DNA of 64,000 nucleotides from Capsicum annuum. Lineage: Eukaryota > Streptophyta > Magnoliopsida > Solanales > Solanaceae. The stretch is taken from contig NC_061118.1 of NCBI RefSeq assembly GCF_002878395.1, positions 129,465,726 through 129,529,725 on the forward strand, written 5' to 3'. Every line of letters begins with the position of its first letter. Positions within the stretch are counted from its first letter, which is position 1. Shown here piece after piece: positions 1 to 13,242 of this stretch. The translations under genes were made by a program, and so were the position numbers. The notes under the pieces were generated by a model. It saw only the letters and a program-made list of their open reading frames with translations. It was not told where the DNA came from and searched no databases.

Positions 1-1545
1 AATGACCTAATACTACCTAGGAATGACAAAAACCCCTTCGAAACCTACATCATGAAATGATGTTCCATCCAAGGACGATCAGTGGGATAAGGACTAGATG
101 AAACTCAGGGAATGTGATAAAATAATGCCAATGCCAAAAATCAGCCAAAAACCAGATGCACAACATTTATATATACATATATAGGATGTTGGGATAGGGG
201 CAAGAGTTATGAATATGAGATTTTAAAAAATTAACCTAAACTATTTAGCTCGCTCTGTACTAAAGGCATCCACGAGTTATATAGATTTAGCTAGCCTTGC
301 TAAAAGGGCCCCATTATGTGTTAGCCGCACGAACTAAGGAATCCATAAGATGGGATAAAGAAACCAAGGCTCTAGGCATCCCAAATAAAATGGGTGAACC
401 AAGCACGCAGTCATATAGGACCCCATGCCAGAAAATGTGGTTTCAAGTGGTTATCCCCCCGCGTACACATTCACGATGAGCTACACAATTCCCTTTAAGC
501 CTAAATTAAAATAGCTTGCACAAAAAACACAACCATTAAACTAGGATTCTTATATCAAGTCATTTACCACTTAGTATCATAATACTAATTATGCTGGCAA
601 GCTCATATAATCATTCCAAACAAATCCATGTAATCATTAGACTCTCAAGTTCCAATTAAAATCCAAACCATGGACACCAAGAGCCCTGCAAATTGGTTTT
701 GACCAATATCTATTAATGCAATGCAATGGGTTCATAAATAAGTTAAATTATCCAATTATCGAGGTTCAAAAACGGAATTCCAAAAATAGGTTAGGCTTAA
801 TTTCATTACCATGCAAAAAAAGTCTTCATTATGGGAAAACCCATGTTTCCCATTCCAATTCCCAAAGCAATGCACCCATTCAGTCCAAAACCATAAATTT
901 AAGGCATAAATCATCAATTTAAAAGGAAGGAAAAGTAATTCAATTAATTCCAATTAAAACCGCTCAACCCAATCCAAACCCATAAATCAAAACACATGGA
1001 TAATGATTAAATAAGTGCCACAATGAAAAATTAAAGTTAGGGAATGAGATACATGCTTGAAATACACAAGAAATTGAAAACCATTCAGAGTTCAGAGCTT
1101 GAATGGTGAATCTCTCGTATAACCCTTGAACATTATTAGGTTTTAAGTTTGAGAGAGAAATAAAATGATTTGATTTTTAATAAATAAAAACAATACGGTT
1201 ATTTTATGTTTAACGGTCGTGCAAGGGGGAAAAGATCAAAAGACACTGACTGCATGTGAAAAAAATAAAAATTAGGCATTTTTAACTTAACGGCGTGGTA
1301 AGCCGCTATCGTAGAGGGTAGCCTCCATGCCACATCCATATCATGGAGTCTAACCTCCAGGACATGCCAATATCGTGGACCCTCACTGCCTTAGGATCCC
1401 AAAATGGACCCGAACCCCTTCCAAAAATTCCAAAACTTCCCTAAAATACCCTTTTGATACCCATAAACATAATTCAAGTCAAAAATTGGCATTACAAATG
1501 TGGGAGGGGAAAAATAAAATCATCAAAGTTATATGGCGTCATATA
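1..1545 (-). repeat. Element A 3' LTR (incomplete at window edge)
   Basis: The sequence matches 6757-6837 followed by 15453-16879 along its length. Shared landmarks include the tatatacatatatagg stretch near 170-185 and 15545-15560, and the aaatcatcaaagtt stretch near 1517-1530 and 16851-16864. It ends beside the polypurine tract at about 1547. Roughly 330 bp of the LTR lie left of the window. Confidence 0.85.
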
Positions 1546-1546
1546 T

Positions 1547-1562
1547 TATCCCCTCTTAGGAT
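1547..1562 (-). other. Element A polypurine tract
   Basis: On the minus strand this is a purine-rich run (CCTAAGAGGGGATAA) between the end of pol and the LTR boundary. This is where plus-strand DNA synthesis would be primed in an LTR retrotransposon. Confidence 0.7.
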
Positions 1563-1588
1563 CATTCGTCCCGTACCCGAATAAGGAG

Positions 1589-3150
1589 TTAGGCCAATTT
1601 TACCAAGATAAAAGTAAGAATATATCCAAACAAGGGAACAAAATTCATACCTGAAGCAGTTTTGTCTGACACGGGGAACAAGAATGGGTATTTGGACATC
1701 ATATCTTCTTTAGCTTCCCATGTAGCTTCCACTACCTTTTGATTCCTCCAAAGAACCTTTATTAAAACTACATCATTTCTCCTCAATCTACGAACTTATC
1801 TATCCAATATCTTGATCGGGACTTCCTTATAAGATAATGAATACGAGATACCAATTTATCAATGGTCACTATCAAAGAATGATCACCCACACACTTTTTC
1901 AACATAGACACAAGAAAAAAAAATGCCAAACTTCTGGGTAAATTTAATTGATATGCCAAATACCAAACTCTCCTTATAATCTGGTACATTCCAACATAAT
2001 GGGGATTAAGTTTCCTCTTCTTTCAAAATATCATGCCTCCTTTCATCGGAGACACCTTTAAAAATACCCAATCAGTTACCTCAAATTCTAACTTCCTTCG
2101 CCACACATCTGTATAAGACTTTTGGCGTCTTTGACCAATCTTAAGTCTTTCTCTAATCACTCTTACCTTCTACATGGCTTGGTGAACCAAGTCAGGTCCA
2201 AACAACCTAGTCTCATCAACCTTAAACCACCTAAATGGAGACTTACACATCCTACCATAAAGAGCCTCGAAAGGACCCAATTGGATACTAGGTCGACAAC
2301 CGTTATTGTAAGAGAATTCAAATAAGAGGTAAATACTCAACCCAACTACCTTTAAAATCAATCACACATGCCCTTATCATCTCCTCCAAGGTCTGAATAG
2401 TATGCTCTACTTGTCCATCGATTTGAGGGTGGCAAGTGGTTCTAAGGTTTACCTAACTACCCAAACCTTTCTGAAATGAACATCAGAAGTAAGGTGCGTA
2501 GTTCGGTCTGAAATGATGGACACAAGAACTCCATGTAACTTGACTATCTCCTGAATGAACAACTTGGTATAATCCTCTCGTGAGTAGTTAGTCCTCACAA
2601 AAAAGAAGTGAGCAGACTTATCATTTTATCCACAATGACCCAAATGGAATCATACTAGTTTTAAGACCGCGGAAGAACCATAATGAAATCCATATTAACC
2701 ATCTACCACTTCCATATAGACAACTCTATCTCTTGAGATATGCCACCAGGCCTCAAATGTTCAACCTTGACTTTCTGAAAAACCATATACTTAGCCACAA
2801 AGTTCACCACATCTCTATTTATATTATTCCACTAATAGATTTCCTCCAAGTCATGATATATGTTAGTTGAGCCCGAATAAACTGTATACCTAGACTTATG
2901 AGCCTCAGTCAAGATCCTTTCCCCTAACCCATCAATATTAGGAACACATAATCTTCCTTGATACCTCAGAATGCCATCTCCCCCAATCTCAAAAGCTATA
3001 ACCTTTTGCTGACCCAAATCGTCCTTGATTTGAATAAGTTTGGGATTTAAAGCTTGTTTTTCCTTCACCTCCGCTCTAAGAGATGATGTAACCACTTCTT
3101 ACATAATCTCTCCCCCATTCTCAGAGTATAAAAGATGGACTCCTAAGTTA
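1589..3150 (-). pseudogene. pol: Element A integrase remnant with chromodomain-like tail
   Basis: Integrase inserts the DNA copy into the host chromosome. From high to low coordinates: an N-terminal zinc-binding region (about 2832-3095) keeps the first His in EAHKSRY but the second His is Tyr (VYSG for IHPG). The core follows (about 2170-2800; FEALYGR motif at 2240-2270). The C-terminal part is at 1783-1989 (AYQLNLPRS, SMLKKCVGD), and the end at 1640-1786 has KVLWRNQ and ATWEAKEDM, the tail typical of chromodomain-bearing Tekay elements. Frame changes between each part and in-frame stops show it is dead. Confidence 0.85.
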
Positions 3151-3239
3151 GCCAACCTATAAATATCCTTTACCAATCCTTTTTTTGCCTCATCAATGAG
3201 ATATAAGCTCCCATAGACACCCTTCTATAGGAATCAACA

Positions 3240-4484
3240 ACAATATTAGCTTTGCCTGGATGGTAGTAAAGGATCATATGGTAATCCTTAAGGAATTTGA
3301 GCCATTATCTCAGCCTGAGATTTAATTCATTCACCTTAAGCTTCCTGGATGCAAAGGTCTCAACCTTACCATACTGATTCAAAACACAACCTAGTCCCAT
3401 ACGGGACACATCACAATGCACAATAAACCCATCACTACCCTCGAGCAGGGTCAAAATTGGTGCAGAAGTCAACTTAACCTTAAACACCTCAAGACTACCC
3501 TCACAAGCATCAGACCACAAAAACTTAACCTTCCTCTGAGTTAAATTTGTCAGCGGAGCAGAAGTATAAGAGAAACTTTTCAAAAACCTCCTATAATACT
3601 CAACCAAGCTCAAGAAGCTCCTAATGTCGGTTGGAGTCGTAGGTCTGGCCCACTTCTTAACTGAGTCAACTTTTTGGGGATCTACCTTGATCACTCACTA
3701 GAAACAACATACCTAGAAAAGTCACATCACTTAGCCAAAATTTATTCTTAGAAAAAGTCGCATACAATTTTTTGTCCCTTAGGGTCTACAACATAATTTA
3801 GAGGTGATTGGAATGATTCTCCTCACTCTAAGAGTACACAAAGATGTCATCTATTAAAACTATCACAAACAAGTCCAAAAACTACCTGAACACCCAATTC
3901 ATAAGATCCATGAAAGCATTCAAAGCATTAGTAAACCCAAATGACATAACCAGGAATAAATAACGACCATAACGGGTATGGAAAGTAGTCTTGGGAATAT
4001 CAACCTCCTTAATTTTCAATTGATGATAGCCCGAATGAAGATCAATCTTAGAGAAACAAATAGAACCTTCAAGCTAATCAAGTAGCTCTTTAATCCTAGG
4101 AAGAGGATACTTATTTTTTAGGATTACCTTATTCAATTGATGATAGTCTATACACATCCGAAGATACCCATCTTTCTTTTGCATGAAAAATACAGGAGCA
4201 CCGTATAGAGAAACACTTGAATGAATGAAACCCTTATCTATAAGATCTTTTAACTACTTCTTTAGCTCTACTAGGGCCATTCTCTAATAGGGAATAAAAA
4301 TGGGATAGGTATTCAGTAGAAGATCAATCCCAAAAGCTATTTCACTATCGGGAGGAATCCCAGGAAGATCATCGGGAAAAACTTTAGGAAATTCAGTAAC
4401 CATAGGGAGAGATTGCAAAGAAGTGCTTTCAGAATTAAAATCCTTAACCCAAACTAGATGATATAGAAATCCTTTGGAAATCAA
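3240..4484 (-). pseudogene. pol: Element A reverse transcriptase-RNase H remnant
   Basis: The RT start is seen at 4284-4484 (EFPKVFPDDLPGIPPD, the usual opening of Tekay-type RT). The catalytic box reads LIDDIFVYS near 3830-3870, so both Asp residues are kept. The thumb and RNase H start at 3305-3694, with ARPTTPTDIRSFLSL and SDGFIVHCDVSR; the latter holds the first RNase H Asp. The frame is broken several times between these blocks. RT and RNase H would copy element RNA into DNA and remove the RNA. Confidence 0.87.
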
Positions 4485-5042
4485 CTTAAAAACTCTAAGA
4501 CAGTAATAAACCTCCCTTTGGTCACTAAGGATCTCCCCTCCTATTCAATAACCGGTTCATTAAGGAATTGAAAACTGACCAGTTAGGTTATATAATCCAG
4601 AGAAACATAGAATGAATAGAGCCAATCCATCCTCAATATTCCATCAAAATTCAACTTATCAAGCTCTACCAAATCCACCTATGTCTCCCTATGAAAGATG
4701 GACACCACACAACCCCTATAGACTTTTCTAGCAACTATAGAATCACCCACCATAGTAGAAGAAGAAAAGGAGTTAAAAATATTTTTAAGACCAAAACCAA
4801 AGTTTACAGCCATATAAGCAGTCACATAAGATAGGGTAGAGCACAAATCAGGCAAAAAAAAACATCATGGGAGAAAAGATGTAATATACTAGTAACAACA
4901 TGAGTGGATGCCTCAAATTCCTAACTAGTAGCAAGTTCATAGAGATGATTCCAGCCAGCGCCTATACCAGAAGTAGTACCCTTAGTTGTAGGAGTTAAAG
5001 AAGCAGCGACCAGAACCTTATTAGCTCCACTTGAAACTATCG
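4485..5042 (-). pseudogene. pol: Element A protease remnant
   Basis: The block lies between the gag zinc knuckle and RT, where the retroviral-type aspartic protease sits. Minus-strand translation gives STLSYVTAY, then VGDSIVARKVYRG, then LVELDKLNFD and MDWLYS, in the order seen in the three protease copies of element J. The catalytic DPGA of this family reads DLCS here (about 4835-4855), so it could not cleave. There are stops and frame changes. Confidence 0.72.
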
Positions 5043-6193
5043 CTACAAGATAATTTCTCTGTAGATGACCATCTTTCCACAATTGAAACATAATTTCCTC
5101 CTTTCCTCACAATAACCACTAACAACGAATTGAGCACCCAATGCATTAGGACGACTACAAGTCTTAAAATGATGATTACCAGAAATCATATGATAAGGAG
5201 CACTAGCTGTCAAATAAAAATTGCCCCAATTCTTCTTCTTAGTCCACGGCTTACCATTTCTCCCACTATTTTGCTGACCAACACCCTCCTCTGAATACCT
5301 AAACTTATTATTCTTTCTCTCTTCCATTTTTATTTGATTTTTTAATTCATCATACATTTATTCCACATAAACCACTAGCATGGAGATAACCATATCATTG
5401 TTCAAAAAAGCAACCTTACACTATAATACCAACTCACAGGACCACCTAAAATCTAACTTTCTCATTTTAGATCTCATATTTTCCACTAACTCCAGATCAT
5501 AATGGGACAACTATTAAAATTTTAGATTATACTCCTTAAGACTCATCTTTTCTTGCTTCAGGTTTTAAAATTCTTTAGTCGTAGCTTCCCTTAACTATTA
5601 AGGATAGAAATAATCAAGAAAGGCCTTTGAAAACTCATCCCAAAATATCGATTCAGCATCATCGCCCCTTGTGGCTTCCCATTCCTCGTACCAATGATAA
5701 GTTACATCTTTCAATTGATACACAACAAACTCTACACCTTTAGAATCAGTAGAATGCATCACCCTAAATATCTTATGTATCTCATCAATGAACTCCTGGG
5801 GTATTCTCCTCAACCTTAAATCTTGTAAAGGTTGGAGATTCAACTAATAAACTATCCAACCTGAGTGACCTCAGATGAATGAGCAATAGAACCAACACAA
5901 TCAAACTGATGAGACTATGATGCCACAAACTGTGTAATCATATGAATATACTAATAGAACTCCGCATTAGAGATGTCTCCCTGAGGTGACTGTGCATGAG
6001 TGTCACCAGCTCAAGAAGTCTGAAGAGGACTAGTAGGGATCAGTAGAACTCTAAATAGGGTGTCACAATTAGGAGCAGGGACCCAAGATCGGGTCTGTAC
6101 TTCATAAATAGGGTGAGTTCTCTTTATATCTTCCCCAGCTACGATAGAAGGTCCAGTAGAGTTTCTACGACTATCAAATATTTGGGGAGGCAT
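5043..6193 (-). pseudogene. gag: Element A gag remnant
   Basis: Gag builds the virus-like particle. It opens with ATG at 6193 (MPPQIFDSRRNSTG), following a leader that ends in the primer site. The capsid-like domain is readable at 5598-5843 (IHKIFRVMHSTD; YQLKDVTYHWYEEWE; WDEFSKAFLDYFYP), and the C-terminal basic and zinc-knuckle part at 5043-5357. The knuckle keeps CFNCGK, but the following His and Cys are lost (MVIYREII). At least three reading-frame changes interrupt it. Confidence 0.85.
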
Positions 6194-6388
6194 GATCTAA
6201 AATACAAGTAAGCTAGGAGTTACAGAAGTTTTATATCACTTGACTCTATAGCACAAAAATAGAACACAAGAAAGAGAAACTTTCCTAAATGCCTTATAGA
6301 CTCCCCTTTATAAGTGTGGCGCATTTCCCACCCATAAAAAAGACTCTACTCAACACTGTTTTGTGGACACCCAATGACCCAGACCTAT

Positions 6389-6402
6389 TCTCTGATACCA
6401 AG
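6389..6402 (-). other. Element A primer-binding site (tRNA-iMet type)
   Basis: The minus strand reads TTGGTATCAGAGAA, which matches the TGGTATCAGAG core complementary to plant initiator-Met tRNA. It lies just inside the 5' LTR and marks the element's orientation. A leader of about 195 bp (6194-6388) separates it from gag. Confidence 0.82.
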
Positions 6403-6404
6403 CT

Positions 6405-6837
6405 TTTTATAAACCAAACTAGGGCCCAATCATGAAGGGTATCTCAAAGCCACCATGAGCGAGAGACCACCCCATTAGTCAAACATACAAAACACAGTAA
6501 AAGAATACAATAGAAGCCAACTAAATAGTAATAAGCATGATAGATAATCAAATGTAAACTCTATGAATCAAAACCAACATCCAACTCAAATTTGTCTATA
6601 AAAGCCTCAAAAACCAGAATACCAAACTAAGTCGAGACATGCCCCTAACTATGATAAAAATTAAATCCAAAAGTACTACGATAGTACAAGAAATAATGAA
6701 ATAACTGGCCTTTTGAAAGATAGAAGCTCACCATGTCACAGCAGATCCACAGAGACATTGAATCACCTAATGCTATAAGGAGAAATAAAAAACCCTTCCA
6801 ACTCTATATCATGAAGTGATATAGCATCCAGGGATGG
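6405..6837 (-). repeat. Element A 5' LTR, segment 1 (adjacent to the primer site)
   Basis: Starts directly beyond the primer site and stops where element B begins. Its last 80 bases align with positions 1-80 of the window (the 3' LTR). The remainder of this LTR continues at 15453. Confidence 0.82.
6833..6837. repeat. Target-site duplication of element B, left copy
   Basis: GATGG immediately before TGTCACAACC. The right copy at 15448-15452 is AATGG (one difference). A 5-bp duplication is standard for Ty3/gypsy integration. Confidence 0.65.
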
Positions 6838-9441
6838 TGTCACAACCTAAACCCGGGCCTGGCTGTGATGGATACCTAAAGTCCATCGACGATCGAAGAT
6901 CACCCCCTTCACCTAGTCAACCATAACATAATATAATATAACACTAAAAATTCAAACATAAAAAGGTAGATAAGTATGACTCAAAAGAAGTCTAAGAATG
7001 CAACTATCAATCCCAAGTCCACAGTAATCCATAAAGTTTCTAAACAAAACCAAATCAGTCTAAGTCGGGACATGTCCCCAACGATAGCCAAAAAAATTGA
7101 ATGGTAGTCTATGACAAAAAGGAAACATAACTTTAAAATGATAACCCTTTTGGAAAAGGGAAGCTCACCACTTCAAAGATGATAGCAGATGACCAAGAAA
7201 TCTATCACTACACGGGAAAAATAAAAGTACTTTCAGACTCTACATCACATAGGGAAATAGCATTCGGAGATTGTTAGTGGGATGAGTACTAGCATATAAA
7301 TTAGGAAATGAATAAGATAATGCCATGATAATCAATTCAAAATCATTTAGAATCTAATGCATATAATCAAATGCATATACATAAATGTATATCACATGTC
7401 AGGATAGGGATCAAGGCTTAACATTAATGTTTAAAACCTTAGCATAGATTGTGTAGCTTAAACATCATATGATAATACCTATGGGCAATATGGTCTCTAT
7501 CTCTCACCTCCTGGTTGGGCACCAGTGCATGTAGCTGCACGAACCAAATAATAATCTCATATATATGCATGGGGACTCAAACCTCCCAATTATATACTAA
7601 GTTGACTTAAGCACCCAATCATGTAATGCAATATGGAGGACTCAAACCTCCCAATCATGTAATAATAAGAATAAGGCAGACTTAAACCACCCGGTCATAA
7701 GCAAGGAGACTCGGACCCCAAGCTATTTAGACCCTCATACCGGCAAATGTAGTTTCTAGTATTGGTGTCTCACGATTACCACTTTAAGACCCAGCTGCAC
7801 ACATTCCCATTTATTGAACCAATTCATTCATTAAGGTATTCCGTTGGTATAGTTATTCCAACAACATTTTCAAGTTCAGTACCATGCCATAACTATTAAC
7901 CATCTCACAGGGGAACTTATGGACCCTTAGATTCAATTATTTTGTCATACAGGGAAAATACAATTCCCAAAGATCAATAAAACCAATCCATCATTAATTA
8001 GCCTTTTATGCCATGCAATAGTATAAATGAACAAGTCCAATCGTGTGACAAAACCATATTCAATATCAATTTTCATTATTTGGAGTTGAGGGAACACAAT
8101 TTTTAAACTTCATGTTCAAAAGTCATAAATAAAGCATGAACAATCATATGTAAACCATGGAAAAACATTGTTCAAAAATAAACATTCAAAACCTTTAACC
8201 TTTGTTCCAAAACCAACATCAAAATCACATAAATAAAAATTCAATTCAGATGCCATTTATCAAATAAAAGTATAGGGAAAGAGGTACATAACTTAAAAAT
8301 GCAAGAATTGAAAATAATTCATAGCTTGAAATCCAAAAGATGAACGTATGATGAATTCCTTGGCTCTCTTAGGGTTTTTAAGTTTTGGAGTGGAATAGTA
8401 GCCTTCGTATCATGAAAATTGATGAAAACAAGCTTATATAGTATTTAAAGGTCGACATAGGTGAAAGGACCTCAATACCCATCATCCTAAGTAAACATAA
8501 CCAAAAACTGCCTGAATTTAATGCACCATCATGTCACAGAGGATAATCTATGCTATAAACTCTGTACCATGCTGAAATTGTTGACCCTCATTGGTTCCTC
8601 ACAAAAATGCTTAACTTTTTGCTCAGGAATTGGATTAACTTAAAATTGGATGCATTTGAAAGAAACACAATTATCTCTAATTTAGTAGGTCTTAAGCTCC
8701 AAAATTCCTTATATTCTAGAAGTTATACACGTTCAAATTTGACCCTGGAAGAATCGAATACCAAAATTTGTTCGATAATGAAAGTTCTTAACTACACTTC
8801 ACACTAAGTATTTAGTATGAACATTTTTACCTCAATAGCACTTTTCACACCAAGAATCGTCCTCGAATGATGGATTGGAATTCTTTGAGGATTTAGAAGT
8901 ATGGAATAAAGTATTTAACTTCACCTTAGTAATTCCTCCTCTACAAAACAAGTCTAGGAAATCAAAGAAAAGGTCTTCATGGCATCAGCAAGTAAATTAC
9001 GAAAGCATGAATCATTAGATAATGAGACTAAGGTCGTACAAGGGATAAAGGACCTAAAGCCCCTCACCCCAAGTGAGAAAATCAAAAATAGATGAGATTT
9101 TACACCTCAGAGTGGCACACTGCCTATTGTGAAGCCTAACATCCATGTCATGCCACTTATCACGGAGAGTATCCTCCGTTACAAATTGATATGACTGAGG
9201 CTTACTGCCTTCGTGTTCCAAAATCACCTTGAACCCCTTACAAAAATTTAAAACTCCCCTGGATAATCCTATAAATACACTAAACACTATTTAAGTCAAA
9301 AAAATAATGTTTCAAACATGGGAGGGTCAAAACTATAATGATGGAAATCTTAAGGGTATTATATAATAGTCTTAAATATCGTAATACTTCTCAACTGTGA
9401 ATTCATCTACGAATACCACACTTCACCATTTTAATCTTACA
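6838..9441 (-). repeat. Element B 3' LTR
   Basis: Begins TGTCACAACC and ends CTTACA beside the polypurine tract, giving the TG...CA ends expected. It aligns with 13243 onward (shared runs near 7015/13420, 7260/13680 and 8590/15110). It is about 400 bp longer than the partner because 13243-15447 lacks most of the stretch equivalent to 8850-9300. Confidence 0.83.
7567..7720. repeat. Imperfect short tandem repeats within element B LTR
   Basis: The phrase GACTCAAACCTCCCAATCAT or a variant starts at about 7574, 7603, 7639, 7679 and 7708 (spacing 29-40 bp). Equivalent arrays are in the other B LTR copies near 12895-13040 and 13980-14115. The comparable zone of the H LTR (35558-35793) carries a different array. 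Confidence 0.7.
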
Positions 9442-9457
9442 ATCTCCCCCCTCCCCA
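9442..9457 (-). other. Element B polypurine tract
   Basis: Plus strand reads atctcccccctcccca, so the minus strand is a GA-only run directly abutting the LTR end CTTACA. Confidence 0.75.
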
Positions 9458-12030
9458 AAGCATATCACCAAAAGAGCTTGATTCTAACTACACATTATAT
9501 CAATATTAAGGCCTACTTCGGATTTAAAAGGTGCTAACTTAAGCTACAGGTCTCTATACCTTACATCCATCAAAGAATACTACTTTATTCTACCACTATA
9601 GTCAAACAACATCATGTATTATCAATAGTACTAGCTATATAACACAATGGTTTGTGTATCTATCAATCAAAATATTCATGCCTATTCTAACTACACCCAT
9701 TTTATGAATCTTCCCACTAAAATCCCAGTAACCGCTATCACCTTCACAAAGATTTTCACTATATATTCCCCTCCTAATTATCCCACATAAAAAAGTTTTA
9801 TCTCACTTTTCCCATTTTATCTAAAACCATAGTTAAAGTAACCACACTAAAATTTTACAGTAAGGATCATCCACTCTCTTATCTAAAATATTACTGTGCT
9901 ACCATAACCACTACTATCCCAACATAAAGAGAGTAACTGAGGGAATAGAGTGCGAGCTTCAGAGATAGGAGTGATAGTATTTCATTACATTATATATTTG
10001 TTCCACTACTCATGGTGAGGTCTATAGAGTAAGATATAATCCAATAAGCATGAAGGACTTCACACATAAAAAAACCTAGATCATAATTAGAAGGACGAAA
10101 CATAGGTATAGGTTGTTTCGAGAACCAGAAACTTTGGCATAGACACCATTTGAATACGAGGATGTTGGTAGAATGTCCTCTTAAACTGAAATAGGAGGAA
10201 TTTGCTAAAGTAAGAATAGATTTATCATGACTCTTCCCTAAAAGTCACCACCATTAGAAAATTCAAGATTTGCATCATCTCCCCCTTGGCTCAAACGTCA
10301 CTATCCCAATCTTAAAAGTATATCCTTGTATTAAATCTATACGTACAACACTCCACCCAATAGTGGGTATCACTATGCACAAGAACAGAAACTTCCCTCA
10401 ACAACTTTAATATAAAAACACTAAATTCTTTCTAGGATATCCCCTTCAGAGATACTAATCATGACTTCCTCAATCCTCCAAGGTCATTTCCTTATAACAA
10501 ACATTTTCATGGGCATAGACATCTATGCTTTGAAACACTTAACACTCCATTTTTAACTTAGAATACTAGCATTACACCTCTAATATTATAACCTCCTAAC
10601 TTAACAAAACTATTAAAACTACACCAAGGGTCAAATAGTCTATCTATTTCTCCCTCAATTTAGCTCTACATAACACCATATAACAACTCCCTAGACTTCT
10701 CCATACAAAGAAACTTAAGAATATAAGCAAGACATACATTGCAGTCATAACTCAATGCCGAGCACACTTTATTCTGATTACCTAAGACTCTTATCCATCT
10801 ATTTTTTAGCCACCATTTCTACTTCAACACTAGACTTCATGCATATATCACAATTACACACTCCAATATTTCATAAGTTATAAACCTAAGCTTTTTCACA
10901 CATTACATCAAACATATTAATTAACTCACACAAATCTTGCATCACCATACTCGAGCTAACATTCTTATCACCTTAATTAAAATATTAAACTCAAACTTAG
11001 TGTCTAGCAACAATCATGTAACACCAACGAAATATCTCATATAATATACTAGTCCATAAAATAGATAAATCCACCTAAATTCCTTATTTAACTTAACTAC
11101 AAACCACAAGAATATTCTTCATCACCACATTACTACTACACCTTAATATTCCTTACATATCTTCTCATATACAAAAATAACTTACAACTACTAGATAAAA
11201 ATCAAGGGTCCCTTAATGTATTAAAACTACCTAATAAGGATAGTCGGTCTTAACCTTATTACCCAGCCCCTTATGGTCTATTGAACATTCACCTCCATAC
11301 ATTAAATCCACTTACCCATGAATATACCCCAACTATCTTCAAGATCCTATAAACACCACTGAGTCCCCCCTTTCTATGATCTCCCTAAGTGAATGCTAAA
11401 TCTATAAATTATTTGTAGACCAGTCCTTCTATTCACAACCTATGATGTATGCATTATTACAACATCTAGTCCACATGAGCTCCTTTCTTATTTCAACTAC
11501 AAAGACAAACATTGTAACTCACCACTCTATTTTACCGACAACCGTAAGAGCATTTTACTTAACAAACACCATATGAGCATGCGAACCCCAACACTACACA
11601 TAGAGGTCATCTAATTACAACTATCTCTATTTTACTAAAAGTTACCCTCACTTTGACCTGAAATATAAGACTTCATATCACTAACCCCGGGATCACCTTA
11701 TTACTCATTGGTCATAACACCCCAATTTATACTATCTCTTATGATTGAAATACCACCTCAATATGCAGATACATATGCTCTTCTTTAAGTGAGACTCTTT
11801 TATAAAGTTTTTAAAAGCAACAATTACATATCTTACCTTAGACTTACAAGCACGATTTATGAAATTAGAGGTACACGCTTGAATCAATACACCTTGATGC
11901 ACTAATGGACTCCTTTCAAGTCCTTGTGCCATTTTACAATTTTTGATGAATTATTTAGAAAGGACCAAACTATTAGGAAGCTAAGTTATTTGCACTTATG
12001 TTGCCTAAAAATGAGACATAGCCTACGAAC
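9458..12030 (-). other. Element B interior, non-coding
   Basis: About 2.6 kb of AT-rich sequence. Both strands were read for retrotransposon landmarks (zinc knuckle, DPGA, IDDIL, SDRGTQF, FEALYGR) and none was found. The longest open stretch (11732-11932, minus, 66 codons) resembles nothing I recognise and has no partner. I see no gene here. Confidence 0.65.
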
Positions 12031-13045
12031 TAGAGTAAGAAAGGAAGTTGGACAACATTCATATGGATAATACAATTGCACGATCTGAAGTATGAAAGAA
12101 GGAGAAATATTTTCTGAATGGCTCATAGCCTCCAAATTATAAGTGTGGTGCACAACACACCCATAAGTAAGACTCTGCTAGACACAGCTTTTTAGATACA
12201 TAACTGACCATGAACCTAGGCTCTAATAACAACTTTGTCATGACCCAAACTCGAGCCTGGCCGTGAGGGGTACCTCAAGTCCACGAAGATCAAAGACAAC
12301 CCTCTTTACCTAGCAAACCAAAATACAATATAATATAATAGTGGAATTACAAACATAAAACAAGATAGATAAATATGAGTCAAAATAAAATCCAACCACC
12401 AATCCCAAGTCCACAATATCAACAAAGCCTCTAACCAGAATAAAATCAGTCTAAGTAGGGACAAGCCCCTGATGATATGACTTTAAAATGATAACCCTTC
12501 TGGCGAGTGGAAGCTTACCACTTCAAAGATGAAAGTTGATGACCCTAAAATCTATCACTGCCGGAAAAATAGAAGTGCCTTCGGACCTAATATCGCATAG
12601 GGATACAGCATCCGTAGATGGTTAGTGCGATCAGTACTAGCATGTAACTCAAGGAAGGGATAATATATTACCATTATCATCAATTCAAAATTATTTAGAA
12701 TCCATTGAACACAAACAAATGCATATACATAAATATATATCACGTGCTGAGATAGGGATCAAGTCTTAACATAAATATTTGAAACCTTAGCCTGGATTGT
12801 GTAGCTTAACTGTCATATAATAGTAACTACGGGCTTTATGGGCCCCAAGGCGTGTAGCCCCATGAACCAGAGAATAATCTCTTATATATGCATGGGGGGC
12901 TCAAACCTCCCAATCATATATTAAGATGACTTAAGAACCTGATCATGCAATACAATATTGGGGCCTCAAACCTCCTAATCTTCTAATAATAATAATAAGT
13001 TAGACTCAAACCACCTGGTCATAAGCAAGGGAACTCAAACCCCAT
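12031..13045 (-). repeat. Tandem duplication unit spanning leader, primer site and LTR end of element B
   Basis: 12031-12235 (leader) plus 12236-13045 (start of an LTR) is a second copy of 13046-13242 (leader) plus 13243 to about 14115 (true 5' LTR). Matching landmarks: the cataatcaag/cataagtaag leader at 13170 and 12160, TGTCAT at 13243 and 12236, and the contact gactcaaaccc at 13040 against 14105. The offset is 1007 bp. The primer site of this copy is degraded (TTGTTATTAGAG). Confidence 0.82.
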
Positions 13046-13230
13046 GAAAGGAACTTGGCCAACTTTCATATGGACAACACAATTGCATGATTTAGAGTAT
13101 GAAAAAAAAAGAAACATTTTCTAAATGCCTCATAGCCTCCTGATTATAAGTGTGGTGCACAACACACCCATAATCAAGTCTCTACTAAACATGGTTTTGT
13201 GGATACCCAATTGATAATGAACAAAGCCCC

Positions 13231-13242
13231 TGATACCAACTT
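13231..13242 (-). other. Element B primer-binding site
   Basis: Minus strand reads AAGTTGGTATCAG next to the LTR boundary, matching the initiator-Met tRNA primer core. The downstream gag that normally follows is absent. Confidence 0.72.

Noticed and set aside
11732..11932. 66-codon minus-strand frame in element B interior
   Set aside because: Length expected by chance in AT-rich DNA, with no recognisable motif and no second copy.
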